From assembly GCF_023736115.1 (NCBI RefSeq), contig NZ_JAKQZC010000007.1, positions 62,001-126,000 of the forward strand: a stretch of 64,000 bases of DNA. Reading direction: 5' to 3'. The notes under the pieces were generated by a model, which was not told the DNA's origin, made no database searches, and saw only the letters and a program-made list of their open reading frames with translations. The position numbers were made by a program, and so were the translations under genes. How positions within the stretch are numbered: position 1 is the first letter of the stretch; every line of letters starts with the position of its first letter. Shown in pieces: positions 27,950 to 38,712 of the stretch. The DNA is from Salinicola avicenniae (GTDB taxonomy: Bacteria; Pseudomonadota; Gammaproteobacteria; Pseudomonadales; Halomonadaceae).

Positions 27950-29053
27950 ATGAGCGATATTTCCAACACATTGCCGCAGGACCTGACTGTGCTGCGGCAG
28001 CGCATCGACACGATCGACAGCGAGCTGCTGCGGTTGATCAGCGAGCGAGCCGACTGTGCCCAGCAGGTGGCCAACGTCAAGCTGGCCGGCGATCCCGCGG
28101 CGGTATTCTACCGCCCGGAGCGCGAGGCACAGGTGCTGCGGCGGGTGATGGCCGACAATCCCGGTCCCCTGCACAGCGAAGAAATGGCGCGTCTGTTCCG
28201 CGAGATCATGTCTGCCTGCCTGGCACTGGAGCAACCGGTCAAGGTGGCCTACCTGGGGCCGGAAGGTACCTTCACCCAGCAGGCGGCGCTCAAGCACTTC
28301 GGCCATAGTGCAGTCAGTCTGCCGATGGCCGCGATCGACGAGGTGTTTCGCGAGGTCGAAGCCGGTGCGGTCAATTACGGCGTCGTGCCGGTCGAGAACT
28401 CGACCGAGGGCGTGGTCAACAATACGCTCGATTCATTCATGGATTCGGGGCTGCATATCAGCGGCGAGGTGGTGCTGCGAATTCACCATCATCTGCTGAT
28501 CTCGAGCATTACTCGTCAGGACAAGATTTCGCGCATCTACTCGCACCCGCAATCCTTCGCGCAGTGCCGCAAGTGGCTGGATGCCCACTACCCGCATGCC
28601 GAGCGTGTGGCGGTCTCCTCCAATGCCGAGGCGGCGCGTCTGGTCAAGAGTGAGTGGCACAGCGCGGCGATCGCCGGGGATATGGCGGCGAAGCTCTACG
28701 AGCTGGATCACGTGGCGGAGAAAATCGAGGATCGCCCGGACAACTCCACGCGGTTTCTGATCATCGGCAACGAATCCGTGCCGCCGTCCGGCAACGACAA
28801 GACCTCGATGGTCGTCGCAATGCGTAACGAGCCGGGCGTGCTGCACGATCTTCTCGAGCCGTTTCATCGCCATCGCATCGATCTGACCCGTCTCGAGACG
28901 CGTCCTTCGCGCACCGGTGCCTGGAACTATGTCTTCTTCATTGACTTCAAGGGCCATATCGAGCAGCCGGATGTCGGAGAGGTGATCGAGGAAGTACGTC
29001 GCCGTGCGTCCGATATGAAGGTGTTGGGCTCCTACCCGGTGGGCGTGCTGTAG
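27950..29053 (+). CDS. pheA: Chorismate mutase / prephenate dehydratase (P-protein)
   Basis: Bifunctional enzyme converting chorismate to phenylpyruvate. Domains in order: chorismate mutase (about residues 8-95, LRQRIDTIDSELLRLISERA), prephenate dehydratase (from VAYLGPEGTFTQQAA, with the catalytic Thr in NSTRFLI), and a C-terminal ACT domain (VVAMRNEPGVLHDLLEPF and ETRPSRTGAWNYVF) for phenylalanine feedback. The ATG at 27950 is chosen over one 24 bases upstream because GCAGGAAAC is correctly spaced. The stop abuts the ATG of the next gene. Confidence 0.96.
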   Translation: MSDISNTLPQDLTVLRQRIDTIDSELLRLISERADCAQQVANVKLAGDPAAVFYRPEREAQVLRRVMADNPGPLHSEEMARLFREIMSACLALEQPVKVAYLGPEGTFTQQAALKHFGHSAVSLPMAAIDEVFREVEAGAVNYGVVPVENSTEGVVNNTLDSFMDSGLHISGEVVLRIHHHLLISSITRQDKISRIYSHPQSFAQCRKWLDAHYPHAERVAVSSNAEAARLVKSEWHSAAIAGDMAAKLYELDHVAEKIEDRPDNSTRFLIIGNESVPPSGNDKTSMVVAMRNEPGVLHDLLEPFHRHRIDLTRLETRPSRTGAWNYVFFIDFKGHIEQPDVGEVIEEVRRRASDMKVLGSYPVGVL

Positions 29054-31291
29054 ATGCGTCTGGACGAGTCGCAAGCGCGGGAGCCGACGCTGCTGATTGT
29101 CGGTCTGGGCATGATTGGCGGCTCGCTGGCTGCGGCCTTGAAGGCCGACGGGTATCGAGGCCGGATTCTGGCCTGTGACCGAAACCCGGCGGAGATCACC
29201 GCAGGGCTCGAGCTTGGCGTGATCGACGACGGTGGCACCGCGCTGGCACCGCTGGTCGAGGCCAGCGACATCGTGCTGCTGGCGGTGCCGGTGCTGGCGA
29301 TGGAAAGCGTGTTTCGTGCGCTGGCACCGCTTTTGGGGAATCGTATCCTGACCGACGTCGGCAGTACCAAGCAGGCGGTCTGCGAGGCGGCGTGTCGTGC
29401 CTTTGGCGAGATGCCACCGCGGCTGGTGCCGGGACACCCGATCGCCGGTTCCGAGAAAAGCGGGGTGGCGGCCGCCAATCCTGCGCTCTATCGTCAGCAC
29501 AAGGTCATCCTTACGCCCGGGCCGACGACCGACCGCGGGGCGCTGGCAACCATTCGAACGCTATGGCAGCGCTGCGGCGCCGAGGTCCTGGAAATGCCGG
29601 TAGCGCGTCACGATCAGGTGCTGGCGCGCACCAGTCATCTGCCGCATCTGCTGGCGTTTTCGCTGGTCGATACCTTGGCGCGGCAGGACGAGCGGTTGGA
29701 AATCTTTCGCTATGCCGCCGGCGGTTTTCGCGACTTTACCCGGATAGCCGGTAGCGATCCGGTCATGTGGCGGGATATCTTCACTGCCAACCGAGGGGCC
29801 CTGCTGGCTGCGCTGGACGAGTTCGAGGCGGGGCTCGGGCGTCTGCGGGCGGCGGTGGAGCAGGGCGATGGGGATGCCATGCTGGGCACCTTCGATCGCG
29901 CCAGCCATGCGCGACACTATTTCGAAACGCTGTTGAATCAGACGAGTTATCAAACCATGGAAGCACGACAGGTTCAGTACCGGGCGGCGCCCGGTGGCGC
30001 GGTCAGCGGGCGCATTCGCGTACCGGGTGACAAGTCCATCTCGCACCGCTCGATCATGCTGGGCGCGCTCGCCGACGGCGTCACGGAAGTGGATGGATTT
30101 CTCGAGGGTGAGGACAGCTTGGCCACGCTGCAGGCGTTCCGCGACATGGGCGTGGCGATCGAGGGGCCGCACCAGGGGCGAGTCACCATCCATGGTGTCG
30201 GTCTGCACGGCCTTCAGAAGCCCGCGGGCCCGCTCTATGTCGGCAATTCCGGCACCGCGATGCGGCTGTTCGCCGGTCTGCTGGCCGGCCAGGCATTCGA
30301 CAGTGAGTTGACCGGCGATGCCTCCCTGACCAAGCGTCCGATGGCGCGCGTGGCCGATCCGCTACGGCTGATGGGTGCCAAGATCGATACGGCCGAGGGT
30401 GGGCGTCCACCGCTCAGGATTCACGGCGGTCAGCCGCTCAAGGGTATCGATTACGACATGCCGATGGCGAGCGCTCAGGTAAAGTCTTGCCTCCTGTTGG
30501 CAGGCCTCTATGCCGAAGGTGAAACACGCGTGCGGGAGCCGGCTCCCACCCGCGACCACACCGAGCGCATGCTCAACGGCTTCGGCTACAGCGTCGAGCG
30601 CGAAGGCGACGTAGCGCGTCTGCAGGGCGGTGGTCGGCTGGTCAGCGCGCCGATCGATGTGCCCTCCGATATCTCGTCGGCGACTTTCTTCCTGGTAGCC
30701 GCGGCGATCACGCCAGGCTCCGATCTGGTGCTCGAGCACGTGGGCGTCAACCCGACGCGCATTGGCGTGATCAATATCCTCAAGCAGATGGGGGCCGATC
30801 TACGCCTGGAGAATCCGCGCGAGGTCGGCGGCGAGCCGGTGGCAGACCTGCATATCCGCTATGCGCCGCTCAAGGGAATCGACATCCCGGTCGAGCAGGT
30901 GCCGCTGGCGATTGACGAGTTCCCGGCGCTGTTCGTGGCGGCCGCCAATGCCGCGGGCACGACCCGGCTACGCGGAGCCGAAGAGCTGCGCGTGAAGGAG
31001 TCCGACCGGATTCAGGCGATGGCCGATGGGCTCGAGGTGCTGGGTGTCGAAGCCACCGTCTACGAGGACGGTATCGATATCGTCGGCGCCGACGGCGAGG
31101 CGGCCAATTATGGCGGCGGCCAGGTCGATAGCCTCGGCGATCATCGCATCGCCATGGCGTTTACCATCGCCGCATTGCGTGCGGCTGACCCGATCGTGAT
31201 CGACGACTGCGCCAACGTCGCCACCTCTTTCCCCGGCTTCGTGGCGCTGGCCAACGGCGTCGGGCTGTCGCTCGAGGAGATCGCGGGATGA
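29054..31291 (+). CDS. Prephenate dehydrogenase fused to EPSP synthase
   Basis: A natural TyrA-AroA fusion of 745 residues. The N-terminal half has the dinucleotide motif [15 protein letters not shown] and [11 protein letters not shown] of prephenate dehydrogenase. From about residue 302 onward it is 3-phosphoshikimate 1-carboxyvinyltransferase: [50 protein letters not shown] and DHRIAMAF. It thus carries both the step before chorismate and the tyrosine branch step. The fusion occurs in Pseudomonas, Acinetobacter and Halomonadaceae. Its stop overlaps the cmk start (ATGA), implying coupled translation. Confidence 0.97.
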   Translation: MRLDESQAREPTLLIVGLGMIGGSLAAALKADGYRGRILACDRNPAEITAGLELGVIDDGGTALAPLVEASDIVLLAVPVLAMESVFRALAPLLGNRILTDVGSTKQAVCEAACRAFGEMPPRLVPGHPIAGSEKSGVAAANPALYRQHKVILTPGPTTDRGALATIRTLWQRCGAEVLEMPVARHDQVLARTSHLPHLLAFSLVDTLARQDERLEIFRYAAGGFRDFTRIAGSDPVMWRDIFTANRGALLAALDEFEAGLGRLRAAVEQGDGDAMLGTFDRASHARHYFETLLNQTSYQTMEARQVQYRAAPGGAVSGRIRVPGDKSISHRSIMLGALADGVTEVDGFLEGEDSLATLQAFRDMGVAIEGPHQGRVTIHGVGLHGLQKPAGPLYVGNSGTAMRLFAGLLAGQAFDSELTGDASLTKRPMARVADPLRLMGAKIDTAEGGRPPLRIHGGQPLKGIDYDMPMASAQVKSCLLLAGLYAEGETRVREPAPTRDHTERMLNGFGYSVEREGDVARLQGGGRLVSAPIDVPSDISSATFFLVAAAITPGSDLVLEHVGVNPTRIGVINILKQMGADLRLENPREVGGEPVADLHIRYAPLKGIDIPVEQVPLAIDEFPALFVAAANAAGTTRLRGAEELRVKESDRIQAMADGLEVLGVEATVYEDGIDIVGADGEAANYGGGQVDSLGDHRIAMAFTIAALRAADPIVIDDCANVATSFPGFVALANGVGLSLEEIAG

Positions 31292-31974
31292 GTGAACTGG
31301 CACCGATCGTCACGATCGATGGCCCGGGTGGTGCCGGCAAGGGCACCATCAGCCGCATGATTGCCGAGCGTCTCGGCTGGCACCTGCTCGACTCCGGGGC
31401 GCTCTACCGGCTTACCGCGCTGGCCGCGCTGCGCAAGGGCGTGGCAGTCGACGACGCCGAGGCACTGGCGGCCCAGGCGCGGGCGCTGGATGTGGTGTTC
31501 GCGGTCGAGGCCGGCACTGCGCGTATCCTGCTCGAGGGTGACGACGTCACCACGGCGATCCGCAGCGAGGGCGTCGGCGGTGCCGCATCCCAGGTCGCGG
31601 CCCTGCCGCCGGTTCGCGAAGCGCTGTTGCAGCGTCAGCGCGACTTCTGTCAGGCGCCGGGGCTGGTCGCCGACGGCCGCGACATGGGCACGGTGGTGTT
31701 TCCGGCAGCACCGCTCAAGATCTATCTCACCGCGTCGGCCGAGGAGCGGGCGCGCCGTCGGCAGCTTCAATTGCAGCAGGCGGGGGAAGATGCTAGACTC
31801 TCGACCCTTTTGGAAGAAATCCAAGCGCGCGACGCGCGTGATATGCAGCGTGAAGTGGCCCCGCTCAAACCGGCAGACGATGCTATAGAGCTGGACACGA
31901 CGCAGCTGGATATACCGGAAGTCGTGGAGCGTATCGAGACGCTGCTCGCCGAGCGCAACCTGTCCGATCAGTGA
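31288..31974 (+). CDS. cmk: Cytidylate kinase
   Basis: Phosphorylates CMP and dCMP to the diphosphates. The 228-residue protein has the P-loop [14 protein letters not shown], the LDSGALYRL substrate segment, and [12 protein letters not shown]. It overlaps the preceding fusion gene by four bases and is followed by rpsA after 220 bases, the widespread cmk-rpsA pairing. The stop codon lies within a 24-bp perfect palindrome. Confidence 0.97.
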   Translation: MSELAPIVTIDGPGGAGKGTISRMIAERLGWHLLDSGALYRLTALAALRKGVAVDDAEALAAQARALDVVFAVEAGTARILLEGDDVTTAIRSEGVGGAASQVAALPPVREALLQRQRDFCQAPGLVADGRDMGTVVFPAAPLKIYLTASAEERARRRQLQLQQAGEDARLSTLLEEIQARDARDMQREVAPLKPADDAIELDTTQLDIPEVVERIETLLAERNLSDQ

Positions 31975-31989
31975 CCGCGGTCACTGATC
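31966..31989. repeat. 24-bp perfect palindrome across the cmk stop
   Basis: Each half is GATCAGTGACCG and its complement, with no spacer. The cmk TGA (31972-31974) is inside it. As RNA it would fold into a 10-bp hairpin with a tetraloop. No T-run follows, so it is more likely a processing, partial-termination or protein-binding site than a classical terminator. Confidence 0.7.
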
Positions 31990-32127
31990 CTGGGTTCGCG
32001 GCATTAGCCGACGACACACTTCCGCTCCCGGGGCCCCTGGCAAGATGTCATGACGTGCAGTGACCCGATTGATTAGTCGCTGCAGGTCGAACCAGCGCCA
32101 ACATCCCCAGGGATATGTCGATAAGGC

Positions 32128-32194
32128 CCGCACTCGCTGGTGGTGCGGAGGAAGGCGGCCCGACCGCCATCAACGTTGATCACGTAGGAATCAC
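32128..32194 (+). promoter_or_regulatory. Structured rpsA leader, possible S1 autoregulatory element
   Basis: Three consecutive potential stems precede the rpsA ATG: CCGCAC/GTGCGG (32128-32133 with 32143-32148), GGCGG/CCGCC (32154-32158 with 32164-32168) and the palindrome ATCAACGTTGAT (32169-32180). Only then comes AGGA and the start. E. coli rpsA has a similar row of hairpins used for autogenous control by S1; equivalence here is inferred from layout only. Confidence 0.4.
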
Positions 32195-33871
32195 ATGAGC
32201 GAAAGCTTTGCTGAGTTATTCGAACAGTCTCTCCAGGACATCAACATGGAACCCGGTGCCATCGTCATGGCAACCGTGGTGGACATCGAGGGTGACTGGA
32301 TTACCGTCAACGCCGGTCTGAAGTCCGAGGGGCAGATCCCCGCGGCTCAGTTCCGCGATGACAATGGCGAAATGACCATCGCTGTCGGCGATGAAGTCAA
32401 GGTCGCGCTGGAAGCCGTGGAAGACGGTTTCGGCGAAACCCGCCTGTCCCGCGAGAAGGCCAAGCGCGCCGAAGCTTGGAAAGAGCTGGAAGCGGCCTTC
32501 GAGAAGGACGAGATCGTCAAGGGCGTGATCAACGGCAAGGTCAAGGGCGGCTTCACTGTCGACGTGGCTTCTATCCGTGCGTTCCTGCCGGGCTCCCTGG
32601 TCGACGTGCGTCCGGTTCGCGATACCGCGCACCTGGAGCACAAAGAGCTGGACTTCAAGGTCATCAAGCTCGATCCGAAGCGCAACAACGTTGTGGTTTC
32701 CCGCCGTGCCGTTCTCGAAGCTGAGAACAGTGCCGAGCGTGAAGCGCTGCTCGCCACGCTGCAGGAAGGCCAGCAGATCAACGGTATCGTCAAGAACCTC
32801 ACCGACTACGGCGCCTTCGTCGACCTCGGTGGCGTCGACGGCCTGCTCCACATCACCGACATGGCGTGGAAGCGCATCAAGCATCCGAGCGAAATCGTGG
32901 CCGTTGGCGACGAGATCAACGTCAAGGTGCTGAAGTTCGACCGCGAGCGCAACCGTGTATCGCTGGGTCTGAAGCAGCTGGGCGAAGATCCCTGGGTCAA
33001 CATCGTGGATCGCTATCCGGAAGGTACCAAGGTCAACGCCAAGGTTACCAACCTCACCGACTACGGCTGCTTTGCCGAGCTGGAAGAGGGTGTCGAAGGT
33101 CTGGTTCACGTCTCCGAAATGGACTGGACCAACAAGAACATCCATCCGTCCAAAGTCGTTCAGGTCGGTGACGAAGTCGAAGTCATGGTTCTCGACATCG
33201 ACGAAGAGCGCCGTCGTATCTCCCTGGGTATCAAGCAGTGCACCACCAACCCGTGGGAAGACTTCAACGGCCGCTACAACAAGGGCGATCGCGTTGCCGG
33301 TACCATCAAGTCGATCACCGACTTCGGTATCTTCATCGGTCTGGAAGGCGGCATCGACGGTCTGGTTCACCTCTCCGACATCTCCTGGAGCGAAACGGGC
33401 GAAGAAGCGGTTCGTCAGTTCAAGAAGGGCGACGAAGCGGAAGCGGTCATCCTCTCCATCGATCCGGAGCGTGAGCGCATTTCTCTGGGCATCAAGCAGC
33501 TCGAAACCGATCCGGTTTCCGAGTTCCTGGCTGTCAATGACAAGGGCGCCGTGGTTACCGGTCGTATCGTCGAAGTCGATGCCAAGGAAGCGCATGTCGA
33601 GCTAGCGACCGATGTCATCGGCGTGCTCAAGGCCTCCGAGATCAGCGCCGACCGCGTCGAAGATGCACGCAACGTGCTGAACGAAGGCGACAGCGTCGAA
33701 GCGAAGATCGTCAACGTCGATCGCAAGAGTCGCGCCATCAACCTGTCCATCAAGGCGAAGGACCAGGTCGATACGCGTCGCAGCATGACCAAGCTGCGTG
33801 ACCAGGATGTCGAGCCCAACGGTCCGACCACCATCGGTGACCTGATCAAGCAGCAGATGAGCCAGGACTGA
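32195..33871 (+). CDS. rpsA: 30S ribosomal protein S1
   Basis: Binds mRNA on the 30S subunit and is essential for translating structured or leaderless-weak messages. The 558-residue protein (E. coli 557) contains six S1 OB-fold repeats; repeats three to six carry the recurring motif [29 protein letters not shown] and [19 protein letters not shown]. The start follows AGGA by seven bases. Codon use is strongly biased (AAC, AAG, GGT), as expected of a highly expressed gene. Unusually, ihfB does not follow it. Confidence 0.99.
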   Translation: MSESFAELFEQSLQDINMEPGAIVMATVVDIEGDWITVNAGLKSEGQIPAAQFRDDNGEMTIAVGDEVKVALEAVEDGFGETRLSREKAKRAEAWKELEAAFEKDEIVKGVINGKVKGGFTVDVASIRAFLPGSLVDVRPVRDTAHLEHKELDFKVIKLDPKRNNVVVSRRAVLEAENSAEREALLATLQEGQQINGIVKNLTDYGAFVDLGGVDGLLHITDMAWKRIKHPSEIVAVGDEINVKVLKFDRERNRVSLGLKQLGEDPWVNIVDRYPEGTKVNAKVTNLTDYGCFAELEEGVEGLVHVSEMDWTNKNIHPSKVVQVGDEVEVMVLDIDEERRRISLGIKQCTTNPWEDFNGRYNKGDRVAGTIKSITDFGIFIGLEGGIDGLVHLSDISWSETGEEAVRQFKKGDEAEAVILSIDPERERISLGIKQLETDPVSEFLAVNDKGAVVTGRIVEVDAKEAHVELATDVIGVLKASEISADRVEDARNVLNEGDSVEAKIVNVDRKSRAINLSIKAKDQVDTRRSMTKLRDQDVEPNGPTTIGDLIKQQMSQD

Positions 33872-33897
33872 TCCTTCGGGATTGACCGGCCATTGCG

Positions 33898-33927
33898 AAA
33901 AACAGCGCCTTCGGGCGCTGTTTTTTT
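33898..33927 (+). terminator. Rho-independent terminator after rpsA
   Basis: CAGCGCC (33903-33909), TTCG tetraloop, GGCGCTG (33914-33920), then seven T residues; flanking A and T runs extend the stem. Confidence 0.9.
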
Positions 33928-34069
33928 ATGTCTGTCCGATGACCGCTGGCTGACGAGTGCCGTTCAGCGCATGTTCGAGGCGGAGGGGATGTCGTTGGGT
34001 CGGAATCGCACCGGGAAGCCATCTGCGAGAGCGGTCGCGGAGGCGAGCTGGGACCTTCAGGAAGCCGGC

Positions 34070-34471
34070 TCAGCGCCGTAGCCAGTTGCGCAGCCGCTGG
34101 CCGGCGGGCACGCCTTGCTGGGACGCCGTCAGCGAGTGGCCCGAGAGTCGCGTTACCGCTTCTCGCAGCGGCAGCGTAATCGCTTCCAGATGGTAGAGAC
34201 AAAGTTGCTGATCCAATGCGCCGGGACACTGCGCCATCAGTAATCCGCAATGATAGGTCGCGGTATTCAGTGCGGTATGAACGTCCGCAAAGGGGGAGGC
34301 GCTCTCGCGACAACGCTTGAGCTCCCGCAGCAGCATCTTGAGCATCTCGGCGTCCAGCCAGCAGGGCGTGTTGTCCTCACGGCTGCCCTGTCCGACCGAG
34401 TTCTGCACGGCCTGAAAGGAGACCTGCAGGAAGACGCAGGTGTAGTAGAGCTGAGAGCGTTCCGCGGGCAT
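34070..34471 (-). CDS. Uncharacterised protein with six cysteines, possibly Fur-regulated
   Basis: A 133-residue soluble protein I cannot assign to a family. It is mostly helical and contains six cysteines scattered through the chain (for example YYTCVF, TPCWLD, KRCRES, YHCGLL, AQCPGA, QLCLY), and ends with a basic RNWLRR. A very good ribosome-binding site AGGAGGG lies 6-12 bases before the ATG. A Fur-box-like sequence lies 18 bases upstream of the start. It is downstream of trmJ on the same strand but has its own AT-rich promoter-like region. Confidence 0.65.
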   Translation of the reverse strand: MPAERSQLYYTCVFLQVSFQAVQNSVGQGSREDNTPCWLDAEMLKMLLRELKRCRESASPFADVHTALNTATYHCGLLMAQCPGALDQQLCLYHLEAITLPLREAVTRLSGHSLTASQQGVPAGQRLRNWLRR

Positions 34472-34488
34472 CGTTGCGCCCTCCTATA

Positions 34489-34507
34489 AATGAGATTGAT
34501 TTACATT
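34489..34507 (-). promoter_or_regulatory. Fur-box-like sequence
   Basis: AATGAGATTGATTTACATT on the plus strand resembles common Fur sites of the form AATGAGAATNATTTNCATT, with about three differences from typical examples. It would overlap the -10/start region of the 34070-34471 gene, a repressor position. The call is a visual motif match only. Confidence 0.4.
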
Positions 34508-34541
34508 CTCTATTTAGGCGCCGGCAATGTCAAAATGCGGC

Positions 34542-35300
34542 TCAGTCGGTTGAGCGCTCGATATCGTCGCCTCCGCCAGCGGGGCCGGTGCGCTCGAGGG
34601 CGCTGAGTACACCGCGAAGAATGGAAATTTCCTTGCGATTGGGTTCGGCCCGGGCAAACAGTGCTCTCAGGTGCGCTTCCGTCTTGGCATGCGGTTGGGT
34701 CAAAAAACCAGCAATGTCCAGCGCGCGGTGCAGATGGGCATGGAAGTGCTCGAGCTGTTCGGCGCTTGGATAGGGCCCTCTGGCGGCTTTCGGTGCGGGG
34801 GCGAGGGATTGGCGACTGGCTTGGCGGAACGCCTCGTAGGCGACGATCTGGACGGCCTGTGACAGATTCAGCACGCCATACGCCGGATTGGCGGGGATAT
34901 TGACTTGGTGGGTGCAGTGGCCGATTTCCTCATTGGTCAGGCCGTAGCGCTCGCGGCCGAAGACAATAGCCACGGGGCCGTCAGGCAGGCGCTGCCAGGC
35001 ATCGACCATCATCCGCTCGGGATCGTGATAGCAGGGTAGCGGTAGGCTTCTGAGGCGGGCGCTCGCCCCGATGACCTGAACGCAGTCTTCGATCGCCTCC
35101 GGCAGGGTGGGGACGACGCGGCAGTCGTCGATGACATCGGTGGCGCCGGCTGCCAGTCGCGTGGCGTCCTCGTCCGGGAACTGTCGCGGATTGACCAGCA
35201 CGAGGTCGTTCAGCCCCATCGTCTTCATGGCGCGGGCGGTGGCACCGATATTGCCGGGGTGGTAGGTCTGGACGAGGACGATGCGAATGCGGTCCAGCAT
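34542..35300 (-). CDS. trmJ: tRNA (cytidine/uridine-2'-O-)-methyltransferase TrmJ
   Basis: SPOUT methyltransferase that modifies position 32 of several tRNAs. The 252-residue protein has the N-terminal block RIVLVQTYHPGNIGATARAMK and LVNPRQFPDEDA, the SAM-binding knot (VAIVFGRERYGLTNEE) and NIPANPAYGVLNLSQAVQIV. A helical C-terminal dimerisation extension follows. E. coli often has it next to iscR; here it is downstream of the groEL terminator and read in the same direction. Confidence 0.95.
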   Translation of the reverse strand: MLDRIRIVLVQTYHPGNIGATARAMKTMGLNDLVLVNPRQFPDEDATRLAAGATDVIDDCRVVPTLPEAIEDCVQVIGASARLRSLPLPCYHDPERMMVDAWQRLPDGPVAIVFGRERYGLTNEEIGHCTHQVNIPANPAYGVLNLSQAVQIVAYEAFRQASRQSLAPAPKAARGPYPSAEQLEHFHAHLHRALDIAGFLTQPHAKTEAHLRALFARAEPNRKEISILRGVLSALERTGPAGGGDDIERSTD

Positions 35301-35367
35301 GCGTCAGAAACTCCTGCTAGCGGTTGGGGTGATACATCAAGCCTGAGGTGAGGCTTAGGCGAGGCAT

Positions 35368-35397
35368 AAAAAAAGGCCCCGCCGAAGCGGGGCCTTT
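35368..35397 (-). terminator. Rho-independent terminator of groESL
   Basis: Eleven-bp stem AAAGGCCCCGC (35372-35382) with its complement at 35387-35397 and a 4-base loop. Read on the minus strand it is followed by a run of T residues (A-run from 35368). Confidence 0.9.
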
Positions 35398-35447
35398 CCA
35401 TCATACCGGATCTGTCGGAACCGAGAGAGCCGGTGAGGGCGGGAAGC

Positions 35448-37103
<1,656 letters not shown>

Positions 37104-37151
37104 CTAATATGAAACGTGAAATGGTGATGAAGTCGTTAAGCGTTGCGACAA

Positions 37152-37445
37152 TTAGCCTTCGACGACGGCCAGAATGTCGCCTTCACTCATGATCAGCACT
37201 TCTTCGCCGTCGACTTTCTGTTTCTCGACGCCGAAGCCTTCTTTAAAGATGACGGTGTCGCCGACTTTCACGTCCAGAGCCCGCACCTCGCCGTTATCGA
37301 GGATGCGGCCATTGCCTACGGCCAGGACTTCACCCCGAGTCGGCTTTTCCTGGGCGCTGCCCGGAAGCACGATGCCGCCAGCAGTTTTCTGCTCTTCTTC
37401 TTTGCGACGTACGATGACGCGATCGTGCAAGGGACGGATTTTCAT
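37152..37445 (-). CDS. groES: 10 kDa co-chaperonin GroES
   Basis: Heptameric lid of GroEL. The 97-residue product has [25 protein letters not shown] N-terminus, the mobile loop around [15 protein letters not shown] that contacts GroEL, and the C-terminal ILAVVEG. The ribosome-binding site AGGAGAACG is seven bases or so before the ATG. It is the first gene of the groESL operon. Confidence 0.98.
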   Translation of the reverse strand: MKIRPLHDRVIVRRKEEEQKTAGGIVLPGSAQEKPTRGEVLAVGNGRILDNGEVRALDVKVGDTVIFKEGFGVEKQKVDGEEVLIMSEGDILAVVEG

Positions 37446-37571
37446 TGCTCACGTTCTCCTGATGGTTGCATGTTGCAAATGCACGTTCCCACTAGAGCGA
37501 GGCTCAAGGGGTGAAGGCTTTCGCCTTCCGGTTAATGGGCCTCATGGCCTAAATCTGTCGCTGCTGCCTTG

Positions 37572-37597
37572 ATGGGGTCGGGCTCATGGCTTTCAAG
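37572..37597 (-). promoter_or_regulatory. Sigma-32 heat-shock promoter of groESL
   Basis: On the minus strand CTTGAA (37597-37592) and CCCCAT (37577-37572) match the sigma-32 -35 and -10 consensus exactly, with a 14-base spacer. It is about 127 bases upstream of the groES start. Confidence 0.85.
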
Positions 37598-37641
37598 GGG
37601 CTGGCGAAAAAAATTTGCCCGACAAGGGAGCATATTCCCGA

Positions 37642-38115
37642 TCAGGGGCGGTCCTTGCCGAGATAGTCGCCTTCGAGGGGGTCGCCGTCCACGCGACGAC
37701 GCTCGCCGGTATCGAAATCGTCCCTTGGCGGCGTCTGCCAGTCATCCGCTCCATGGTGGGATTGGCGAGAGGTCGGACGCTTGCCGAACCAGCGCGAAGC
37801 CAGGCTGCCGCTACCGGGCAACAGGGCAAGAACGCCGAAAAGGTCCGAGAGAAAGCCGGGTGCCAGGAGCAGAAGGCCGGCAAGGACGAACGAGGCGCCG
37901 GCCAGCAGCTCGTTCGAAGGCATCTGGCCGAGGTTCATCCGCTCGCGAGCGCGCTGTAGTGTCAACAGGCTTTCACGGCGGATCAGGTGCAGGCCGAAAG
38001 CGGCCGAGCCGACAATCCAGGCGAGACTCAGCAGCCAGCCAAGCTTCGCGCCGAACGTGAACAGCGTGATGAAGTCCACGATCGCGAATAGGGTGAGCAG
38101 AAAAAGCAGGGGCAT
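37642..38115 (-). CDS. fxsA: FxsA-family membrane protein
   Basis: Cytoplasmic membrane protein whose E. coli counterpart suppresses F exclusion of phage T7 when overproduced. The 157-residue product has hydrophobic segments at about residues 3-20, 25-42 and 70-100, including LLAGASFVLAGLLLLAPGFLSD, and a polar Asp/Arg-rich tail. Its position immediately before groES is widespread in gammaproteobacteria. GGAG precedes the ATG. Confidence 0.92.
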   Translation of the reverse strand: MPLLFLLTLFAIVDFITLFTFGAKLGWLLSLAWIVGSAAFGLHLIRRESLLTLQRARERMNLGQMPSNELLAGASFVLAGLLLLAPGFLSDLFGVLALLPGSGSLASRWFGKRPTSRQSHHGADDWQTPPRDDFDTGERRRVDGDPLEGDYLGKDRP

Positions 38116-38222
38116 GATGTCTCCAGGTTGAGTTCTGCCTGATTAGGCAACATGGAGACGATTGGCAAAATTGCAAGCAGAATTGGCCCCGGGGGTGAGC
38201 GACGCTGGCCGGGGCCTCAGCA

Positions 38223-38483
38223 CTACAGTGTGGCGTTGTCTGACAGGTTGGCGACCGTCGTCTCGCCGATGCCGCTGACCCGGGTCAGCTCTTCCAGGCT
38301 CGCGTAGTCACCGTTGGCATCGCGATCCTCAACGATCGCTTCGGCTTTCACTTCGCCGATGCCCGGCAACGTTGCCAGCTCTTCCGCGGTTGCCGTATTG
38401 ATATTGACCGGCTGCTGGGCGAAAACTGGTAGCGCGGACAGGAGTACCAGCGATAACAGAAGGATCCTAAAGCCGTTTTTCAT
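38223..38483 (-). CDS. ComEA-like secreted helix-hairpin-helix protein
   Basis: An 86-residue protein with a signal peptide (KNGFRILLLSLVLLSALPVFA) followed directly by a helix-hairpin-helix DNA-binding domain: VNINTATAEELATLPGIGEVKAEAIV then a second hairpin VSGIGETTVANL. Such ComEA-type proteins bind incoming DNA in the periplasm during natural transformation. GAGGGAA before the ATG at 38483 fixes the start over an earlier in-frame codon. With the type IV pilus genes in this window it is compatible with competence, which is inference. Confidence 0.88.
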   Translation of the reverse strand: MKNGFRILLLSLVLLSALPVFAQQPVNINTATAEELATLPGIGEVKAEAIVEDRDANGDYASLEELTRVSGIGETTVANLSDNATL

Positions 38484-38672
38484 GTCTGCATTCCCTCTCG
38501 TAGTTGGACTTGTTGGTTGGGGCGCCAAGGATTGCACGACCTCCAAGAGTCCTATCGGCGAGTCATGTCTCGCTTGAATAGGAAATCTTCGTCAGGTGTT
38601 GTAAGTGATGGCGGAATCGTTGTGCGAGATATCGACAGATGGCCCTATGGCCCGACAGCGGCGCAAGTCCGG

Positions 38673-38678
38673 TATACT
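38673..38678 (+). promoter_or_regulatory. Possible -10 element upstream of pyrF
   Basis: TATACT, 5 of 6 to consensus, 34 bases before the pyrF ATG. No good -35 is visible at 16-18 bases, so this is tentative. Confidence 0.35.
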
Positions 38679-38712
38679 GCGGCGCGACTCATTCCTGTCG
38701 GAGATTCATTTC

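Noticed and set aside
32216..33595. 459-codon open frame antisense to rpsA
   Set aside because: Shadow of a strongly biased highly expressed gene; repetitive Asp/Val/Phe content simply reflects the complement of S1 repeats.
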